From Fibrobacterota bacterium (GTDB lineage: Bacteria > Fibrobacterota > Chitinivibrionia > Chitinivibrionales > Chitinispirillaceae), in contig JAEWVR010000025.1 of the NCBI GenBank assembly GCA_023459055.1, positions 186,001 to 250,000 on the forward strand: a stretch of 64,000 nucleotides of DNA, in the 5' to 3' direction. Under the pieces are notes generated by a model that saw nothing but the letters and a program-made list of their open reading frames with translations, had not been told where the DNA came from and did no database searches. The stretch's first letter is position 1. Every line of letters starts with the position of its first letter. Below, one piece after another: positions 51,689 through 61,757 of this stretch. Position numbers and translations under genes: made by a program.

Positions 51689-54112
51689 GTGCAAAAACTT
51701 ACGCTTTATCATAAGATGATACTGGGTGGGATTATTGCCATAATAATTCCTTTGTTTTTCATGGGAACCGTAGTTATTTCGCGTCTATCAAGCTCGCTTC
51801 TGGATATTTTTAATAAAGAAGCTATATTGATCTCAAAAAATATGGCAACAATTATTACCGCGACTATTGAGCGTGAAATGGATTATACATCAGCACTTGC
51901 AGTTGACTATAACCTGATTGAACTGATTTCTCAAAAAAAATATGCAGCAGCAATGGAACACATTAAAACCGTCCACAAAAGAATCAAGAAAGATTCTCTG
52001 GGGATTCTCATCATCGATGCAGACGGATTCATAAGAGCGGATGTCTCAAGCGATTCGTTATATATTGACATCTCCGATCGCTCCTATTTTCTACAGGCAA
52101 AAGATGGTTCTACCAGTATACAGGGTCCCGTTATCGCCCGAGAGGACAATCAGAGAAAACTAATGGTGATAGCCATTCCAGTATTTAAGGAGAAATTGTT
52201 CGTAGGTGCACTGGTAATTGCACTGGATATGCGGTATCTCGTAGCAATGATCTCGTCAATCAGAAATGGTAAAACAGGGTATGTGTATGTAACTGATAAC
52301 GACGGAGATCCCATTATACACCCGCAAAATGAAGTACTGGATAATACCCAAAAGCCAAAAGAAATGCAAAGCATTACCAGAAAATTAAAAAATAATGAAA
52401 CCGGATCGGCAGCATATACGTTTAAGGGAGTTAAGAAACTTGCAGGCTTTACCCATCTGAAGCTGACAGGCTGGAATGTGGTGTATAGCCAGAACCGTGA
52501 CGAAATATTAATGCCGCTTAAAGCCATAAAAAACTTTGTTTTTCTAAGCGGATTTCTGTTTCTTGGGCTTGCCATTATAATTATTGTGACTGTTGCGTTC
52601 AGAATAAGCATGCCGGCGCAAAAGTCAATGGATCAGTTTCAAAAACTTCTTGAGCACTCCGAATATGCAATTCTGATCATAGGGGCTAACCGAAAGATAT
52701 CACATGTAAACCCTGCAGCAGAAAAGATGCTGGGAAGATGCAGCAAGGAGATTGTGGGTACCATACCAGCTCTTGACAATACAAGCAACACACCACCCGA
52801 AACAATCTGGGGAGAACTGAAATCCGGCCGGATCTGGTCAGGGAATGTTGTTGTCAACCCAAACGATCCCGAGTCGTTGACACTGGCTGTGACGATCATT
52901 CCGGTTACCGATGTTTCGGGGAATATCGAAAGTTTTCTTGAGGTTGCGCGTGATGTCACTCAGGAACTGAAAATGCAGTCCAGGCTTGCACAGTCTCAGA
53001 AAATGGAAGCACTTGGTACTATCGCAGGTGGAATCGCACACGATTTTAACAATATTCTATCTGCAATTTTTGCCTACACCGAATTTTCGCTGGAAGTTCC
53101 CGGAAATCCTCCCGAGACACAGAAAAACCTCAAATCTTTATTGACAGCTTCGGAACGTGCAAGTGATCTGGTTAATCAGATATTGACATTCAGTAGAAAA
53201 GCCGCCCAGGAATTACGCCCTCTTGCTCCACGTCTGATTATCAAAGAGGCTGTCAAGATGCTTCGCAGTACGATTCCAGCAGAAATTGAACTTCGGACGT
53301 CCATTGTCAGTGATGCAATGATCATGGCGGATCCTGTACAGATCCATCAGATCGTGGTGAATATCTGTACCAATGCCGCACATGCAATTAAACCGAATGC
53401 CGGAACCATAGACGTAACGCTTGAGGACCTGGTTGTTGACGAGGAGTTTGCACATAGTCATCCCGGTGTTAAACCTGGAAATCATATCCAGCTTAAAATC
53501 TCCGATTCGGGAAAAGGAATGGAACAGGAGGTTGTTGATCGGATTTTTGAACCTTTTTTTACAACAAAACCGGCAGGAGAAGGAACCGGACTGGGACTTT
53601 CGGTGGTTCATGGTCTCGTAAAAAAGCTCGGAGGTATCATTACAGTATACAGCAAGCCCGGTGAAGGTACCTCATTTAATATCATTATTCCGGCGATCCC
53701 TATGCAACTACAGGAAAACGGTGTATCTGAGGCAGTTTGCGTTGGTGGAACTGAAAGAATTCTTCTTATCGATGATGAGCAAACTATTGTTGAACCGATT
53801 GCAAAGATTCTGACAAACCTCGGATATCATGTGTCGATGTTTACCGATTGTGTCAAGGCACTTGATGCATTCAGACAGACTCCGGATGCCTTTGATCTTG
53901 TGATTACCGACTATTCCATGCCGAAAATGACAGGTTTTGAACTTGCCCGCTCTATTAAAAAACTGAGAAACGACATTCGTATTATTATCAATTCCGGATA
54001 CATTACCCAGGAAATTTACGATCGTTTTGCCAATGTTGGAGTCAGTTCAATATTGAAAAAACCGATCAACAAATATCAGCTTGACGATGCTATCAGGAAA
54101 GCGTTTGCCTGA
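51689..54112 (+). CDS. Hybrid sensor histidine kinase (dCache-PAS-HisKA-HATPase-receiver)
   Basis: 807 residues from a GTG start (AAAGGA ten bases upstream; an ATG at 51681 is out of frame). Helix 1 (MILGGIIAIIIPLFFMGTVV), a periplasmic dCache domain at 35-275 (IDISDRSYFLQAKDGSTSIQ), helix 2 (FLFLGLAIIIIVTVAFRI), PAS (HSEYAILIIGANRKISHVNP), HisKA with the phosphorylated His in GGIAHDFNNILSAIFAYTEF, HATPase (VVNICTNAAHAIKPNAGTID; GEGTGLGLSVVHGLVKKLGG) and a receiver domain (LIDDEQTIVE, DLVITDYSMPKMTGFELARS, KKPINKYQL). No output gene adjoins, so it may phosphorylate a regulator elsewhere. The 54113-54478 gap has no feature recognised. Confidence 0.95.
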   Translation: MQKLTLYHKMILGGIIAIIIPLFFMGTVVISRLSSSLLDIFNKEAILISKNMATIITATIEREMDYTSALAVDYNLIELISQKKYAAAMEHIKTVHKRIKKDSLGILIIDADGFIRADVSSDSLYIDISDRSYFLQAKDGSTSIQGPVIAREDNQRKLMVIAIPVFKEKLFVGALVIALDMRYLVAMISSIRNGKTGYVYVTDNDGDPIIHPQNEVLDNTQKPKEMQSITRKLKNNETGSAAYTFKGVKKLAGFTHLKLTGWNVVYSQNRDEILMPLKAIKNFVFLSGFLFLGLAIIIIVTVAFRISMPAQKSMDQFQKLLEHSEYAILIIGANRKISHVNPAAEKMLGRCSKEIVGTIPALDNTSNTPPETIWGELKSGRIWSGNVVVNPNDPESLTLAVTIIPVTDVSGNIESFLEVARDVTQELKMQSRLAQSQKMEALGTIAGGIAHDFNNILSAIFAYTEFSLEVPGNPPETQKNLKSLLTASERASDLVNQILTFSRKAAQELRPLAPRLIIKEAVKMLRSTIPAEIELRTSIVSDAMIMADPVQIHQIVVNICTNAAHAIKPNAGTIDVTLEDLVVDEEFAHSHPGVKPGNHIQLKISDSGKGMEQEVVDRIFEPFFTTKPAGEGTGLGLSVVHGLVKKLGGIITVYSKPGEGTSFNIIIPAIPMQLQENGVSEAVCVGGTERILLIDDEQTIVEPIAKILTNLGYHVSMFTDCVKALDAFRQTPDAFDLVITDYSMPKMTGFELARSIKKLRNDIRIIINSGYITQEIYDRFANVGVSSILKKPINKYQLDDAIRKAFA

Positions 54113-54478
54113 AATAATTTGCAGTTTACTTAAAATAGCAGCTAATCCGTAAATATATCAGTATGTCCCTGAGACTTCAACACGATTGTAGTTGTTTTAC
54201 ACTATGGTACTATGATTATTCTGTATTGGAAATTCCTGAAAAAAAAATTGTCTTTTCCACTGTCCACATGGTATGTTATAGGGCATAAGGTATAGTGTAA
54301 CAACAGGTTTTTACTTCTATTTGTATGAAAAATCAATGTTTTACCTGTACAACAGAAAGATGGTGAGATAATTTTTGTATATGCTCCGGTAAGTTGATAC
54401 AATTTGTGCACTTTACCGGATGGTAAAAATCTGCGGGAGCGTTCTCCGTTTCCTGTCATAGTTTATCTGGAGGAGTAA

Positions 54479-56263
54479 ATGGATAATCATATTCACAAAT
54501 ATGATATGGGTGTGATCGGAAACTGTTCATACCTGGCGTACATTAACAAACAGGCAGACGTTGTATGGATGTGTCTCCCCCGTTTTGACAGCCCGTTCAT
54601 GTTTGGTTCACTTCTTGACAAAAACAGAGGCGGAGTTTTTTCTGTTACCCCCTTTCATCCAGTCTCCGGGTCGAATCAGTATTATCTTAAAAACACCAAC
54701 ATTCTGATTACAGAATTTACCACCGTATCCGGCAGTTTCCGTATTACCGATTATGCACCCCGTTTTTATCAATACGACCGTTATTTCAGGCCTCAGATGC
54801 TTATCAGAAAAATTGAACCAATCTCCGGACAACCTGCAATTACGGTACATTGTAAACCCGTTGGTGATTATGGTGCAGTAGAACCGGAAATAGTCATGGG
54901 CAGCAACCATATCAGGTATATGCATCTAAGCGGTTCTGTCAGACTTACATCAAATATCCCTCTTCTGTATATACTCGAAAATACACCGGTATTACTGAAT
55001 GAAACTAAATACCTTGTTCTCACCTACGGCCCTCCCCTGGAGGCATCATTAACAGAAACCTGCGAAACGTTTCTTGATAAAACAAAACAATACTGGATGC
55101 AATGGGTAAAAGGTACCTCTATCACCAATATGTATCAGGAACCAATTATCCGCAGTGCACTCATTCTCAAGTTGCATCAATATGAGGACACCGGCGGTAT
55201 TATTGCGTCGGGTACAACAAGTCTTCCGGAATTTGACAATTCCACCCGCAATTGGGACTACCGTTACTGCTGGCTTCGTGATACTTATTTTACTCTTACC
55301 GCGTTTAATAGTGTTGGTCACTTTGAAGAGCTTGAGAAATATTTTCACTTTATCCAGAATATTGTCATGCATGAAAAGCGTTTTCTGCAGCCGCTGTACA
55401 CCATTACCGGGTCAACCGAGATAACAGAACGGGAACTTCCGCTTGATGGTTACCGGGGGAATACGCCGGTGCGTATCGGCAATGCCGCATATCTTCAAAA
55501 ACAATATGATGTCTACGGATTAGTACTGGCAAGCCTGCTCCCGTTATTTACTGACAAGCGTCTTGATTATGAATCGCACATCCGAAAATCTCATATTGTA
55601 AAACACCTCCTTGATTGCATTGATTATGTAATTGATAAACCCGATGCAGGGATTTGGGAGTTCCGCGGCCGCGAGCAGCATCACTGCTATACATTTCTCT
55701 GTCACTGGGTAGGCTGTAAAACAGCACTGAAAATTGCTGACGTACTCAATGACCATGATCTCGCAGCAAAAGCCTCTTCACTAATAGAGAAAAGTGCATC
55801 CCTCATTGAGCAGTGTTACAATCCTCAAATTGGTGCGTATACGCAGGCTATCGGCTCAACCGATCTTGACGCATCGACACTACAGCTGATTCTTCTTCAG
55901 TACCTTGATCCACATTCCGAAAAAGCCGCATCACATCTTGCAGCACTTGAAAAGCAGCTTGGTTTTGAAAACGGTCTCTTTCACCGCTATATCCACAAGG
56001 ATGATTTCGGTGTTCCGCAGACAACGTTTCTTGCGTGTGCATTCTGGTACGTTGAGGCACTCGCGTGTGTCGGACGTCTTGACGACGCAATAAATGCATT
56101 TGATAACCTTCTGGCATTCTCAAATCACCTCGGTCTTCTGAGCGAACACGTGGATCATCATGGTGGACAATGGGGGAATTTTCCTCAAACCTACAGCCAT
56201 GTGGGCCTGATGAACGCAGCGTATCAGATTTCCCGTTCGTTAAACAAACAATCGTACCTGTAA
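54479..56263 (+). CDS. GH15 family glucoamylase/trehalase-like enzyme
   Basis: 594 residues, cytosolic. The N-terminal beta domain begins MGVIGNCSYLAYINKQADVV and WMCLPRFDSPFMFGSLLD, typical of GH15. The (alpha/alpha)6 barrel shows NWDYRYCWLRDTYFTL, DAGIWEFRGREQHHCYTFLC with the first catalytic Glu, and LLSEHVDHHGGQWGNFPQTY with the second. It hydrolyses alpha-linked glucosides: trehalose or alpha-1,4/1,6 glucans. The trehalose-6-phosphate synthase/phosphatase gene follows after 19 bases, so trehalose turnover or glycogen-derived glucose supply is the likely setting. Confidence 0.93.
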   Translation: MDNHIHKYDMGVIGNCSYLAYINKQADVVWMCLPRFDSPFMFGSLLDKNRGGVFSVTPFHPVSGSNQYYLKNTNILITEFTTVSGSFRITDYAPRFYQYDRYFRPQMLIRKIEPISGQPAITVHCKPVGDYGAVEPEIVMGSNHIRYMHLSGSVRLTSNIPLLYILENTPVLLNETKYLVLTYGPPLEASLTETCETFLDKTKQYWMQWVKGTSITNMYQEPIIRSALILKLHQYEDTGGIIASGTTSLPEFDNSTRNWDYRYCWLRDTYFTLTAFNSVGHFEELEKYFHFIQNIVMHEKRFLQPLYTITGSTEITERELPLDGYRGNTPVRIGNAAYLQKQYDVYGLVLASLLPLFTDKRLDYESHIRKSHIVKHLLDCIDYVIDKPDAGIWEFRGREQHHCYTFLCHWVGCKTALKIADVLNDHDLAAKASSLIEKSASLIEQCYNPQIGAYTQAIGSTDLDASTLQLILLQYLDPHSEKAASHLAALEKQLGFENGLFHRYIHKDDFGVPQTTFLACAFWYVEALACVGRLDDAINAFDNLLAFSNHLGLLSEHVDHHGGQWGNFPQTYSHVGLMNAAYQISRSLNKQSYL

Positions 56264-56282
56264 AACCAGAGGAGCATTATTC

Positions 56283-58568
56283 ATGGATACAGCAATCAAT
56301 ACCTTCAGACGAATCATCATTGTCTCCTACCGGTTACCATTTCGTATACAGAGTGATGGCGATAAAAAAGTACTGGTGCAGAACAGCGGCGGGCTGGTAA
56401 GTGCGATGTCGGCACTTACCGAAAAGTTAAGCACCAATAAAGAGCAGCCCCTGAGTGATAAAATAATCTGGATCGGGTGCGGTGAAAACACGGAAGCAGA
56501 ATACCTTGAAGCCTCTGGTTCATCAAGTAACTACCACCTGATCCCTGTCAATATTGATGAACAAACGAACAAACTCTTTTATGGCGGGTTTTCCAACGAT
56601 TTTCTCTGGCCCTTATTTCATTACTTTACAAATTACGCAGTATTCAGCGAAACCTATTTTGACGCATATTGTAAAGCTCAGCGGCTATTCCTCGAAAAAA
56701 TTGAGGCGTGTGCAACTGAACATGACCTTATCTGGATACATGATTATCAGCTGCTGCTGCTCCCGGGTATGATCCGTGAAAAAATTCCTGCTGCCACTAT
56801 CGGTTTTTTTCTCCATACCCCGTTTCCATCATTTGAGACATTCCGTATGATGAACCGGCCCTGGCGTGAAGCACTGCTTAATGGCATGCTTGGTGCAGAT
56901 CTGATCGGTTTTCATATCAATGATTACGCCCAGTATTTTCTCCGCGCTGTATCAAGAACACTCGGGCATGATGTCGGGCTTAATACGACTACTGTTGATG
57001 GAAGAATGATCAGGGTTGATGCATTTCCGATCGGCATTGATTTCAGGAAATTTGATGATGCCGCGAGGTCAAAAAAGGTACAGAATGAGATCAAACAGAT
57101 CAGATCGAATCTTGGTCCCAGCAAGCTTATTTTTTCAATTGACAGGCTGGACTATACTAAAGGTTTTCTCAGCCGCCTTACCGGTTACGAATATTTTCTT
57201 GAAAAATATCCTGAATGGCGGGAAAAAATCGTATTCAACATGATTGTCATTCCATCACGCGATACCATCGGCTCCTACCAGGAGATGAAAAAGGAAATTG
57301 ACGCATTGGTAGGACGGATCAATGGAAAATACGGGACAATCGCATGGCGGCCAATTATTTATCAATACCGCTCTGTACCCTTCGATGAACTTGTGGCATT
57401 ATACAGCCTGAGTGAAGTAGCCCTTATTACACCACTTCGGGACGGAATGAATCTGGTATGCAAGGAATTTGCAGCATGCCAGACAAAAAGTGCCGGGGTA
57501 TTGATTCTCAGTGAGATGGCAGGGGCAGCAGCAGAACTTGGAGAGGCATTAATCATTAACCCTACAGATAAAAGTGAGGTTGCAGCTGCACTCAACAAAG
57601 CACTGCTGCTTCCGGTACGGGAACGTGAACTTCGCATGGGGCTGATACGTAAACGCCTTATGAACTATGATGTCTATTCATGGGGAAAAGATTATTTCAA
57701 CAGTATTATCCTTATAAAGAAAGAGCAGGATGTTAGAAAAGTGGTTGTTTTACGAAAAGAAATACGTGACCAGATTATCAGTGCATACAACAACTCTGCA
57801 AAGAGAATTATTTTTCTTGACTATGATGGGACACTGGTTCCCTACTCCAGGTTTCCTGAACTTGCAGTACCGACGGATAAAACGATAAAAATGCTTGACA
57901 AATTATGCAGTGACCCTAAAAACCAGGTTATCTTGATCAGCGGCAGAGTCAGGACATTTCTTGATGAATACTTTGGCAACCTGCCTTTACACCTGGTTGC
58001 AGAACATGGGGCATTTGTAAAATTCCCCGGGCATAAATGGACATGCGAAATTGATAACGATCAAAACTGGAAGACATCAATACTGCCTATTTTGCAGCGC
58101 TATTCCGATCATTGTATCGGCGCATTTACAGAAGAAAAAACAACATCACTTGCATGGCATTTTCGTAATGTCGATGCAGACCTTGCCTCCGCAAAAGTAA
58201 ATCAGTTGCGTGAAGAACTGCGGGAAATCACATCAAATGATACGCGGCTTTGCATGATGGATGGAAACAAGGTGATAGAAATCCGCCGTGCAGGCTATGA
58301 TAAAGGGTTCGCTGCAATGAAATATCTCAAGGAAAACAGCTTTGAGTTTCTCCTTGCGGTCGGCGATGACAAAACGGATGAAGACCTTTTCAGAGTTATG
58401 CCTGCAAACTCGTACACAGTCAAGGTAGGCCTTGTACCATCATTGGCAAAATACAACTTGCGTTCACAGGCCGATGTATCTGCACTATTGAATGAATTTG
58501 TAAAAGACGAACGTACATCACTCCCTTTTTTAGGCAAACTTGTGAATTCTATTGTCGAGATGATCTGA
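56283..58568 (+). CDS. otsAB: Bifunctional trehalose-6-phosphate synthase/phosphatase (OtsA-OtsB fusion)
   Basis: 761 residues. Residues 1-490 are a GT20 synthase: QNSGGLVSAMSALTEKL, WIHDYQLLLLPGMIREKI, GFFLHTPFPSFETFRMMNR, IFSIDRLDYTKGFLSRLTGY and TPLRDGMNLVCKEFAACQTK. Residues 505-761 are an HAD phosphatase: IIFLDYDGTLVPYSRFPELA with the nucleophilic Asp, LISGRVRTFLDEYFGNLPLH, and FLLAVGDDKTDEDLFRVMPA. Makes trehalose from UDP-glucose and glucose-6-phosphate, giving osmotic and desiccation protection. The start ATG has AGGAGC eight bases upstream. Fused forms are common in Bacteroidota, spirochaetes and eukaryotes. Confidence 0.96.
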   Translation: MDTAINTFRRIIIVSYRLPFRIQSDGDKKVLVQNSGGLVSAMSALTEKLSTNKEQPLSDKIIWIGCGENTEAEYLEASGSSSNYHLIPVNIDEQTNKLFYGGFSNDFLWPLFHYFTNYAVFSETYFDAYCKAQRLFLEKIEACATEHDLIWIHDYQLLLLPGMIREKIPAATIGFFLHTPFPSFETFRMMNRPWREALLNGMLGADLIGFHINDYAQYFLRAVSRTLGHDVGLNTTTVDGRMIRVDAFPIGIDFRKFDDAARSKKVQNEIKQIRSNLGPSKLIFSIDRLDYTKGFLSRLTGYEYFLEKYPEWREKIVFNMIVIPSRDTIGSYQEMKKEIDALVGRINGKYGTIAWRPIIYQYRSVPFDELVALYSLSEVALITPLRDGMNLVCKEFAACQTKSAGVLILSEMAGAAAELGEALIINPTDKSEVAAALNKALLLPVRERELRMGLIRKRLMNYDVYSWGKDYFNSIILIKKEQDVRKVVVLRKEIRDQIISAYNNSAKRIIFLDYDGTLVPYSRFPELAVPTDKTIKMLDKLCSDPKNQVILISGRVRTFLDEYFGNLPLHLVAEHGAFVKFPGHKWTCEIDNDQNWKTSILPILQRYSDHCIGAFTEEKTTSLAWHFRNVDADLASAKVNQLREELREITSNDTRLCMMDGNKVIEIRRAGYDKGFAAMKYLKENSFEFLLAVGDDKTDEDLFRVMPANSYTVKVGLVPSLAKYNLRSQADVSALLNEFVKDERTSLPFLGKLVNSIVEMI

Positions 58569-58760
58569 TAGCACAACCATATATCGGCGAATGCTGCAAA
58601 ATCCATGTAACATGAATAACTGTTTTTGATTTTGCACTTTCGCTTCACCAACGTCCAGATCCGTTCTGGTTCAATTACCTGTTTTAACTACATTACAATA
58701 CTACAATCCTTGTTCTATAAGAACGATATAATTATTGTACACCAGGCAGGATATTTTACT

Positions 58761-58796
58761 GTGTAAAAATTTACACTACTGTATAAATTTTTACAC
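58761..58796. terminator. AT-rich inverted repeat after otsAB
   Basis: Perfect 13-bp arms, GTGTAAAAATTTA (58761-58773) and TAAATTTTTACAC (58784-58796), with a 10-base loop. It could be a weak terminator for otsAB or an operator for the porin gene promoter 40 bases further on. Confidence 0.5.
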
Positions 58797-58835
58797 GGAT
58801 ATTTGATGGGTTCCTTGATATCTTGACAATATTTA

Positions 58836-58864
58836 TTGATTGCACATAATGCATACTTTATATT
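58836..58864 (+). promoter_or_regulatory. Promoter of outer-membrane barrel gene 1
   Basis: TTGATT (58836-58841), 17-base spacer, TATATT (58859-58864). The downstream leader shares AACAATATCATGTT with the leader of the second paralogue. Confidence 0.6.
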
Positions 58865-58933
58865 AACACCATAATGTCAACAATATCATGTTGCTAGTAT
58901 GTTAATTCTTTATTTTATCAGGAGGAAAATGTT

Positions 58934-60112
58934 ATGAGAAGAGTTCTTGCAACGCTTGGACTGATTCTTGCCACATCATCTGCTGTATCCACAGTCTCTG
59001 CTGCAGAAGTAAAACTTGGCGCTTGGGGCCGGGGCTTCTTTGTACCGTTTTTCAGCGATGGTGACAGTGATGCACAAACATTTGATGCAAGTTCCTGGGG
59101 TGCTAATAACCCCCGTATTGGGGTATCAATCATTGGTTCATCTGACAACGCAGGTTTTCAGATCGATCTAAATGGTGACAACGGCATCGGTGCCCATGAC
59201 CAGCAGAAAATCTGGATTAAGCCATTTAATATGCTGACAGTTACTGTCGGTCGCGCATACGATGATGTTCTTCGTGGTAATGGTGCTTTTGGTGATTTCA
59301 ACTGGCTTCGTATTTCCGGAACCGGTGAAGATTTTACATTCCATCGTGTAAGTACACATGATGGTGCTTATGCTCCTGTTGTTACCCCATATGATCACAC
59401 TAAGACTGCTCCTAACACTTTTGGTTCTATTATCGCTCTTGATCCGATGAAAGAGCTTCATGCTTATGTAGCATTTAAAAGCCTTACAACAAGCATGAAG
59501 ACAGAAGATGCATTTAAAAACCTTCAGGTTGGTCTTGGATATAATATCGCTGAAAAAGCTCATATCCGTGCTCAGTACATTGGTGTTAACATACCCGGTG
59601 ATGGTGAAGGTGATGCAGCTGACGCAAGCGTAATAAATGCTGCATTAAAACTTACTCTGACTGAAAGCTTTTATGCAGACCTCGGTACATTTATTCCCAC
59701 AGACAAAGATGTATCTGGATACTCAGCAAAAATCGCAGCATATGTCAATTATAAAACAGGGGCAATTGCTCTCCATGGTCTTGGTAACTTCGTAGCAGGT
59801 ACAAAAAATGTTAAGGGTGACGATGCTACAGGAATGGAATTAGGACTTGGTTTTGATTATGCTATCGGCGATAATGGTCTTGGCTTTGTTTCTTCTTTCC
59901 GTTATCAGAATGATGCGCTTCAAGGCGGCGCTGGCGTTGAAGATGGACGTATCGGCGGCCTCGTTGGAATTCAAAAAGGTTTCAGCAACGGGAAAATCGG
60001 TATCGGTTTTGAATTCGCAACTACAACAATGGCATTCTATGGTCCTGAATCATCAGCAGCCGCAGAAAAAGCAACGCTTACGGTTCCTGTTATAGTTGAG
60101 TACAGTTTTTAA
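58934..60112 (+). CDS. Outer-membrane beta-barrel protein, tandem copy 1
   Basis: 392 residues with an AGGAGG ribosome site. Signal peptide RRVLATLGLILATSSAVSTV then AAEVKLGAWGRGFFVPFFSD. The mature protein is made of alternating strands with acidic, Gly-rich loops (DSDAQTFDASSWGANNPRIG; FQIDLNGDNGIGAHDQQKIW) and ends in PVIVEYSF, a typical C-terminal aromatic barrel signal. I would call it a porin-like major outer-membrane protein of a lineage-specific family (similar architecture in Fibrobacterota and spirochaetes). Strong promoter and ribosome site suggest abundant expression. The second copy follows 396 bases downstream. Confidence 0.85.
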   Translation: MRRVLATLGLILATSSAVSTVSAAEVKLGAWGRGFFVPFFSDGDSDAQTFDASSWGANNPRIGVSIIGSSDNAGFQIDLNGDNGIGAHDQQKIWIKPFNMLTVTVGRAYDDVLRGNGAFGDFNWLRISGTGEDFTFHRVSTHDGAYAPVVTPYDHTKTAPNTFGSIIALDPMKELHAYVAFKSLTTSMKTEDAFKNLQVGLGYNIAEKAHIRAQYIGVNIPGDGEGDAADASVINAALKLTLTESFYADLGTFIPTDKDVSGYSAKIAAYVNYKTGAIALHGLGNFVAGTKNVKGDDATGMELGLGFDYAIGDNGLGFVSSFRYQNDALQGGAGVEDGRIGGLVGIQKGFSNGKIGIGFEFATTTMAFYGPESSAAAEKATLTVPVIVEYSF

Positions 60113-60178
60113 TCAGATGCATCTCAGTAACAACGCATTCATTGACTATCTGGTTTAGTGATAGTAAGGATGCGTAAA

Positions 60179-60212
60179 AGAAATACCCATGACGATTGTT
60201 ACGGGTATTTCT
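60179..60212 (+). terminator. Hairpin after barrel gene 1
   Basis: AGAAATACCC (60179-60188) and GGGTATTTCT (60203-60212), perfect 10-bp stem, 14-base loop, but no T run behind it. It corresponds in place and sequence (TACCC...GGGTA) to the terminator after copy 2, so it is probably a diverged terminator. The rest of 60113-60508 holds only the next promoter. Confidence 0.6.
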
Positions 60213-60411
60213 AATTGACTGTATGTTCAGCGTTGAGAGTACTTCTCAAACAACACATTATAACTGGATAATCAGCCATGAGAAAACAATTTTTTGATTC
60301 ACATTGAGAGCTGCAGAGGTTTTTTCCGCCGTTTTTACCCGATTTGTACGCAATCATTACTACAATATTGCAAAATAATTGCATTTTTTCATAAATATTT
60401 TACAAAAACTG

Positions 60412-60440
60412 TTGGATATGGCAGATGCACGCACTATATT
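60412..60440 (+). promoter_or_regulatory. Promoter of outer-membrane barrel gene 2
   Basis: TTGGAT (60412-60417), 17-base spacer, TATATT (60435-60440), followed by the shared leader element AACAATATCATGTT (60454-60467). Confidence 0.65.
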
Positions 60441-60508
60441 AAACTCATAAGTAAACAATATCATGTTACCTATAAGTTTATCTATCATTTAATTAGGAGG
60501 AGAATGTT

Positions 60509-61657
60509 ATGAGAAGAGTTCTTGCAACGCTTGGACTGATTCTTGCTACATCATCTGTTGTTTCTACTGTCTCTGCTGCAGAAGTTAAAATTGGTGCATG
60601 GGGTCGAGGTTTCTTTATACCATTTTACAGCGATGGTGACAGTGATGCACAAACATTTGATGCAGTATCATGGGGTGCTGGTAATCCTCGTATCGGTATC
60701 TCAATCATTGGTTCATCTGATAATGCAGGTTTTCAGATCGATCTTAACGGTGACAACGGTATCGGTGCTCATGACCAGCAGAAAATCTGGGTAAAGCCTT
60801 TTGAAATGCTGACTCTTACTGTCGGTCGTGCATACGATGATGTTCTTCGTGGTAACGGTACTTTTGGTGATTTCGACTGGCTTCGTATTTCAGCAACCGG
60901 TGAAGATTTGACATTTGCACGTATGAGTACTTATGATGGTCCATATGTTCGTAAATGGGGTGAAGGTCATGGAGCTATTATTGCCCTTGATCCTATGAAA
61001 GAAATGCATGCATATGTTGGTTTCAAAAACATTTCAACTGCTATGAAAACAAAAGATGCAATGAAGAACCTTCAGATTGGTGCTGGTTATAATATTGCAG
61101 AAAAAGCTCATATCCGTGCTCAGTACATCGGTACCTTTACCGATTCTGTTGGCGCCACACCATCTAAGGATCTAAGCGCAATCAATGCTGCGTTAAAACT
61201 TACACTGAGTGAGAGCTTTTATGCAGACCTTGGTACATTCGTTGCTACAAAGAAAGAAGATGCTGGGTATACAGCACGTGTTGCAGCATACCTCAAATAT
61301 TCTACAGGTCCAATTGCACTTCATGGTCTTGGTAACTTCGTAATGGGTACAACAAATGTTAAGGGTGAAGATGCTACAGGAATGGAATTAGCACTTGGTT
61401 TCAATTATGCTATCGGTGAAAATGGTCTTGGTCTTGTTACATCTTTCCGTTACCAGAATGATGCAATTCTGGGCGGTGCTGGTGTTGAAGACGGACGTAT
61501 TGGTGGCCTCGTTGGAATTGAAAAAGGTTACAGCAACGGTAAAATCGGTATTGGTGTCGAATTCTCAACAACCAATATGGCATTTTATGGTGAAACAGGA
61601 AAAGCTGTTGAAAATGCAACAATCCTTGTTCCAGTTAAAGTTGAATACTGGTTCTAA
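60509..61657 (+). CDS. Outer-membrane beta-barrel protein, tandem copy 2
   Basis: 382 residues, close paralogue of copy 1: the signal peptide region RRVLATLGLILATSS is identical and the body is about three-quarters identical by eye (GDNGIGAHDQQKIWVKPFEM; NIAEKAHIRAQYIGTFTD; GAGVEDGRIGGLVGIEKGYS). Differences gather in loop regions, for example residues 148-160 and 210-225, as expected if surface loops diversify. It ends VKVEYWF. Both copies keep separate promoters and terminators, so they could be expressed differently. Function: probable porin; solute unknown. Confidence 0.85.
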   Translation: MRRVLATLGLILATSSVVSTVSAAEVKIGAWGRGFFIPFYSDGDSDAQTFDAVSWGAGNPRIGISIIGSSDNAGFQIDLNGDNGIGAHDQQKIWVKPFEMLTLTVGRAYDDVLRGNGTFGDFDWLRISATGEDLTFARMSTYDGPYVRKWGEGHGAIIALDPMKEMHAYVGFKNISTAMKTKDAMKNLQIGAGYNIAEKAHIRAQYIGTFTDSVGATPSKDLSAINAALKLTLSESFYADLGTFVATKKEDAGYTARVAAYLKYSTGPIALHGLGNFVMGTTNVKGEDATGMELALGFNYAIGENGLGLVTSFRYQNDAILGGAGVEDGRIGGLVGIEKGYSNGKIGIGVEFSTTNMAFYGETGKAVENATILVPVKVEYWF

Positions 61658-61725
61658 TCAGTCACTTTGCAGTAACAACGCGTAATAGATCATTTCATTG
61701 AAAGATATTGTTATACGTAAAAGAG

Positions 61726-61757
61726 ATACCCGTGACATTAGTCGCGGGTATTTTTTT
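61726..61757 (+). terminator. Intrinsic terminator of barrel gene 2
   Basis: ATACCCG (61726-61732) and CGGGTAT (61745-61751) around a 12-base loop, with the stem running into a T tract (61751-61757). The remaining 61758-62017 has no further gene that I can support. Confidence 0.88.
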
